Shown piece after piece: positions 40,444-43,213 of a stretch of DNA of 43,213 nt. Numbering within the stretch: the first letter of the stretch is position 1; the number at the start of each line of letters is the position of its first letter. Location of the stretch: positions 1-43,213 of the forward strand of contig JAGTRI010000010.1 in the NCBI GenBank assembly GCA_018397065.1, written 5' to 3'. The stretch is from Candidatus Bathyarchaeota archaeon. GTDB lineage: Archaea; Thermoproteota; Bathyarchaeia; Bathyarchaeales; DTEX01. The notes under the pieces are model-generated. The model made no database searches and was not told where the DNA came from. It saw only the letters and a list, made by a program, of their open reading frames with translations. A program made the translations under genes and the position numbers.

Positions 40444-41484
40444 CTAAATACCATGTAGGCAAAATTCATCTAAAGCCTCGCATAGAGCCTTAATATTTTC
40501 AAAAGGAACATCGTCTGTAATCCAGCCCCAAACCATTAATCCTCCCTCTGGCAAAGAAAGAGTTTCAACTGTTTCTTTCACGTGTCTTTTAACATCTTCA
40601 GGACTGCAAAAAGGAAACATTTGCCTATCTAAATCTATGTCAATACACAGTCTTCCTTTGTAATATTTCTCTATGCCTTTCAGCGTGTTTGCTCGAATTT
40701 GGGGATTGTGGACAGAAACTCCGCATTCAATCAGGTCATCAACTATGTCTAGAAGACGACCATCAGATGAAAAATAAACATGTGCTCCAGCATTCCTGCA
40801 AGTCATGAAAATCTCTTTGAACATAGGTTTAATATACTTTCGGAACTTCGCTGGGCTGATCATTAGACCATTTTGTGTTCCCATATCACTATGAAAACTT
40901 ATTATGTCAACCCCAATTTCAAGCCACTTCTTCACAAGTTTCATCTCATAATCTAAAAGCATGTTTATCAATCTTGACAAATTGGGATTGTCAGTGACGA
41001 TGTCGACCATAAGATTCTCGAAACCCCTCAGAAAGTATAGACGGTCAAAGAGGCGTTCTCCATCCCCACCGACTAGTAGACCCTGCTTTCTTCGTTGCTC
41101 AACATCTTCCCTTATTTTTTCCCAGTCCCTTTCTCCTCTTTCAGTTTTTGTTAAAAAATCTGGTGGTTGATAGGTTTCAAATTTTTTCCAATCTGCCAGT
41201 GGATGTTCCACTATCTGCCCTTCGTACCCATCCTTAACATTGTACCAAAGGCATCCCCAGTTATCACGGAAATACTCGCCTTCCCTGTAGACAGGAGGAA
41301 AATTGTTGCCGAGTCTACGCAGTTCATCAGCATTCTTAAACAATATGGGATATCGGGAAAAGAGTTTATCTAGTTTTTCGCGATGCCTTTTCCAAGCAGC
41401 GTAAGATATGTATACTCGGCATGGGATCCATTCAGGATATCGAAACTCCACGGCCCTAAGATAGTTTTCTCGTTCTGTTACCAC
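40444..41484 (-). CDS. uroporphyrinogen decarboxylase-family protein, zinc motif lost
   Basis: 346-residue URO-D superfamily protein. It starts at GTG 41484 with TERENYLRAVEFRYPEWIPCRVYIS, and has the barrel elements GGDGERLFDRLYFLRGFENLM and DIISFHSDMGTQNGLMISPAKFRKYIKP. At the zinc-ligand position it reads HVYFSSDGRLLDIVDDLI, so both usual metal ligands of the HxC motif are gone. Its substrate must differ from that of methyltransferase paralogues. It is divergent from the dihydroorotate-dehydrogenase-like gene over 156 bp, an arrangement that hints at a joint pathway. Confidence 0.85.
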   Translation of the reverse strand: MVTERENYLRAVEFRYPEWIPCRVYISYAAWKRHREKLDKLFSRYPILFKNADELRRLGNNFPPVYREGEYFRDNWGCLWYNVKDGYEGQIVEHPLADWKKFETYQPPDFLTKTERGERDWEKIREDVEQRRKQGLLVGGDGERLFDRLYFLRGFENLMVDIVTDNPNLSRLINMLLDYEMKLVKKWLEIGVDIISFHSDMGTQNGLMISPAKFRKYIKPMFKEIFMTCRNAGAHVYFSSDGRLLDIVDDLIECGVSVHNPQIRANTLKGIEKYYKGRLCIDIDLDRQMFPFCSPEDVKRHVKETVETLSLPEGGLMVWGWITDDVPFENIKALCEALDEFCLHGI

Positions 41485-41640
41485 ACTGGTTCCTCGCAGG
41501 CAAATAGCAAATTAGTCCGTATTAAACATTTCAAGATACGATTTACCAAAAAATCAAGTCTTTTCACATTATTTATCATACTGAATTGTTGTTGGCAGAA
41601 GACCCCTTTACACATACATTTTCAGAAAAGAAAAACATTT

Positions 41641-42765
41641 ATGGTCGGGAACCGCTTGTCTCTTCGGGAGCAAATTATGAGAGCATGGTTGAAGCAGATT
41701 GAAAAAGATTTCATCAATGATGGAATGGACAAAGTTAATAAATCTTTAGATAAGAATTTTGGAATTACCCTTTTATCGACCTATTTAGATTTTGAGCTAA
41801 AAAGTCCGATCATTGTGGCTCCAGGTCCTTTGTCTCAAACCACCTCCCAAATAGTAAGAGCTGCAACTTCTGGCTTTGGAGGAATGGTGCTTAAATCTGT
41901 TGTCGGTGAAGACAAATATGGCAATTCTTCCATGAAAATGCTTAGAACAAAACCAACGTTTGCTAGGTGGGTAAGTGACGACGAAGGAAACCCCGTATAT
42001 CACTGGAATGGTGGGCTTGATCAAAGGACGTTTACTGAATACCTAAAATTTGCTGAAAAATCCTTTAAGATAGGCGAAGAATTGAAGTTTGCCATTATAC
42101 CTTCCTTCTTGTGTCACTTGCCAAAAGACATTGAGAAAGAAGATTGGAAAGTGGAAGAGTGGGAATACACGGTTACAAAGCTGAGTGAAGCTGCCCTCCC
42201 TCTATATAAGGATCGTAAAATTACATTCGAAATCGATTTCTGCCCATTCTTAAAAAGAGAAAAACTTGCTGTTGACAAAAAAACAATTCTGCATTGGTAC
42301 AGGGAAACGCCGAAGTTGGTAAAGGAAAACTGTCCAAACTCCTATGTTGTTCCCAAAATTATGAATCTAGATTTTGGATTAGACTTCCAGATAGAAATGA
42401 TTAAAGCTGCAAAACAGGGCGGCGCTGACTGCGTCGTGATAGCAAACAGATTTTTCCGAAAATTTGTTGACCCAGATACAAAAGAGTCCTATTTCACCGC
42501 ACATGGTGGCAGAGAACTGCGAATCATAAATCAAGGCCAAATAGCGAAAGCAAAAGAAGCAGTTAACATCCCCATAAGCGCTACTGGCGGAACATACTCA
42601 GGGAAACACGTTTATGAGTACCTATCTTTAGGAGCTCAAAATGTTCAATTAGTGACTTACGTGATGAAATACGGTTTTGAGGAATCCTTCAAAAATATTA
42701 TGTTTAACATGCAAGATGGGCTCTTAGCTGCGCTTGTTATGTCAAAAATGGAGGAATCTAAGTGA
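41641..42765 (+). CDS. dihydroorotate dehydrogenase-like flavoprotein
   Basis: 374-residue FMN-type TIM barrel related to dihydroorotate and dihydropyrimidine dehydrogenases. Visible elements are the FMN strand KSPIIVAPGPLSQTTSQIVRAATSGFGGMVLKSV and, late in the barrel, ISATGGTYSGKHVYEYLSLGAQNVQLVTYVMKYG with the phosphate-binding glycine pair. The substrate-site motif normally written N-x-S-C-P-N is here I-D-F-C-P-F, losing both asparagines. The product is therefore probably not dihydroorotate. Start ATG 41641 is used; the frame is open much further upstream but overlaps the divergent gene. The stop overlaps the GTG of the next gene, so the two are translationally coupled. Confidence 0.85.
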   Translation: MVGNRLSLREQIMRAWLKQIEKDFINDGMDKVNKSLDKNFGITLLSTYLDFELKSPIIVAPGPLSQTTSQIVRAATSGFGGMVLKSVVGEDKYGNSSMKMLRTKPTFARWVSDDEGNPVYHWNGGLDQRTFTEYLKFAEKSFKIGEELKFAIIPSFLCHLPKDIEKEDWKVEEWEYTVTKLSEAALPLYKDRKITFEIDFCPFLKREKLAVDKKTILHWYRETPKLVKENCPNSYVVPKIMNLDFGLDFQIEMIKAAKQGGADCVVIANRFFRKFVDPDTKESYFTAHGGRELRIINQGQIAKAKEAVNIPISATGGTYSGKHVYEYLSLGAQNVQLVTYVMKYGFEESFKNIMFNMQDGLLAALVMSKMEESK

Positions 42766-43213
42766 CTGAATATGAAGTAGAAACAGGTCAAGCAAGCAAG
42801 AGACATGCGGCTTTAGTAACAGGATCAACTTCTGGAATAGGCTTTGCTATTGCCTTGGAACTTGCCAAAAACGGGTTTAACATTGCAATTAATGGTACCC
42901 GTGAAGAGGACAAGGTTAAGCCTATTTTAAGTGAAATCAAATGTGCAGGAGCAGAGGTTTTTTATGTTCGAGCTGACGTTTCAAGTTCCGAAGACCGAAG
43001 ACGCATTGTGGAAGAATTAAGAAATAGGTTTGGGCGAATCGATGTTTTAGTAAACAACGCTGGGATTGCGCCGAAAGAAAGAAGAGACCTGCTTGAAATC
43101 AGCGAGGAAAACTTTGATAGGGTTATCGAAGTAAATTTGAAAGGACCATTCTTCTTAACTCAGCTGATTTCAAAGTGGATGATAGAGCTAAAACAAAAAT
43201 TAGCTCAATATGA
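42762..43213 (+). CDS. SDR family oxidoreductase, 3' end outside the window
   Basis: N-terminal 150 residues of a short-chain dehydrogenase. The reading frame runs to the window edge without a stop. From GTG 42762 it reads V-T-E-Y-E-V-E-T-G and then AALVTGSTSGIGFAIALEL (cofactor loop TGxxxGIG), the DVSSSEDRRR acid-loop region, and VLVNNAGIAPKER with the NNAG motif. It ends just before the expected catalytic serine and YxxxK. GGAGG at 42750-42754 is 7 nt before GTG 42762, and the GTG overlaps the stop of the flavoprotein gene by 3 bases (coupling). It is probably a sugar- or keto-acid reductase of the FabG kind, with the substrate unknown. Confidence 0.88.
   Translation, partial: MTEYEVETGQASKRHAALVTGSTSGIGFAIALELAKNGFNIAINGTREEDKVKPILSEIKCAGAEVFYVRADVSSSEDRRRIVEELRNRFGRIDVLVNNAGIAPKERRDLLEISEENFDRVIEVNLKGPFFLTQLISKWMIELKQKLAQY

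Overview
The window comes from an archaeal chromosome. Archaeal signature genes include a CDP-archaeol synthase (CarS), RadB, an Nre-family repair protein, a methanogen-type thymidylate synthase, an Ogg2-type 8-oxoguanine glycosylase and an archaeal-type inositol-1-phosphate synthase. Promoters look archaeal: TATA boxes lie about 25 nt before many starts, several transcripts look leaderless, and ribosome-binding sites are of the GGTGA/GGAGG type. With three URO-D-like methyltransferase-family genes, many sugar-handling enzymes and moderate-to-low GC, a Bathyarchaeia-like (TACK) lineage is my best guess. No rRNA or tRNA gene is present to confirm this.

Layout. 0-7 kb: a truncated DUF554 membrane protein, Ogg2, YjbQ, ThyA (minus), Hsp20, a decayed CHASE4-HAMP-histidine kinase pseudogene (minus), and NreA. 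6.8-11.5 kb: a Gfo/Idh/MocA oxidoreductase, then an ABC-export region with two MacB/LolD-type ATPases, a very short FtsX-type permease, a four-cysteine small protein and a PadR regulator. 12-14.9 kb: RadB, a HAD phosphatase, a DUF5131 radical-SAM-like protein, a small tautomerase and CarS. 14.9-20.2 kb: a fused alpha-beta 2-oxoacid dehydrogenase E1, inositol-1-phosphate synthase divergent from a PadR-type regulator, a sorbitol-6-phosphate-dehydrogenase-like SDR and an UlaG-like metallohydrolase. 20.2-26.9 kb: a minus-strand catabolic cluster (winged helix regulator, URO-D-like protein, Gfo/Idh/MocA, ROK kinase, PIG-L deacetylase, amidohydrolase) that looks built for modified or acylated sugars. 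27.1-30.0 kb: a compact nuclease plus adenine-methyltransferase pair, the best candidate for a defence or restriction system. 30.1-33.3 kb: a visibly more GC-rich block with a nitroreductase, CoA-binding protein, CYTH protein, DJ-1/PfpI protein and thioredoxin reductase. 33.5-43.2 kb: an aminotransferase, an alpha-SNAP-like TPR protein, a sugar isomerase, two more URO-D-like proteins, a PKD-domain surface protein, a divergent dihydroorotate-dehydrogenase-like flavoprotein and a window-truncated SDR.

The less ordinary points are these. The two-gene PD-(D/E)XK nuclease plus gamma-type N6-adenine methyltransferase unit has no helicase and no separate specificity subunit. The FtsX-like permease has had its extracytoplasmic domain reduced to a few residues. 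ATC stands where a start codon is expected, behind a strong Shine-Dalgarno, at two loci. A 22-bp partial duplication sits across the start of hsp20. Perfect operator-like palindromes lie on the promoters of padR and of the sugar cluster. Three URO-D paralogues each carry a different version of the zinc-ligand motif. I found no CRISPR array, transposase, integrase or RNA gene.
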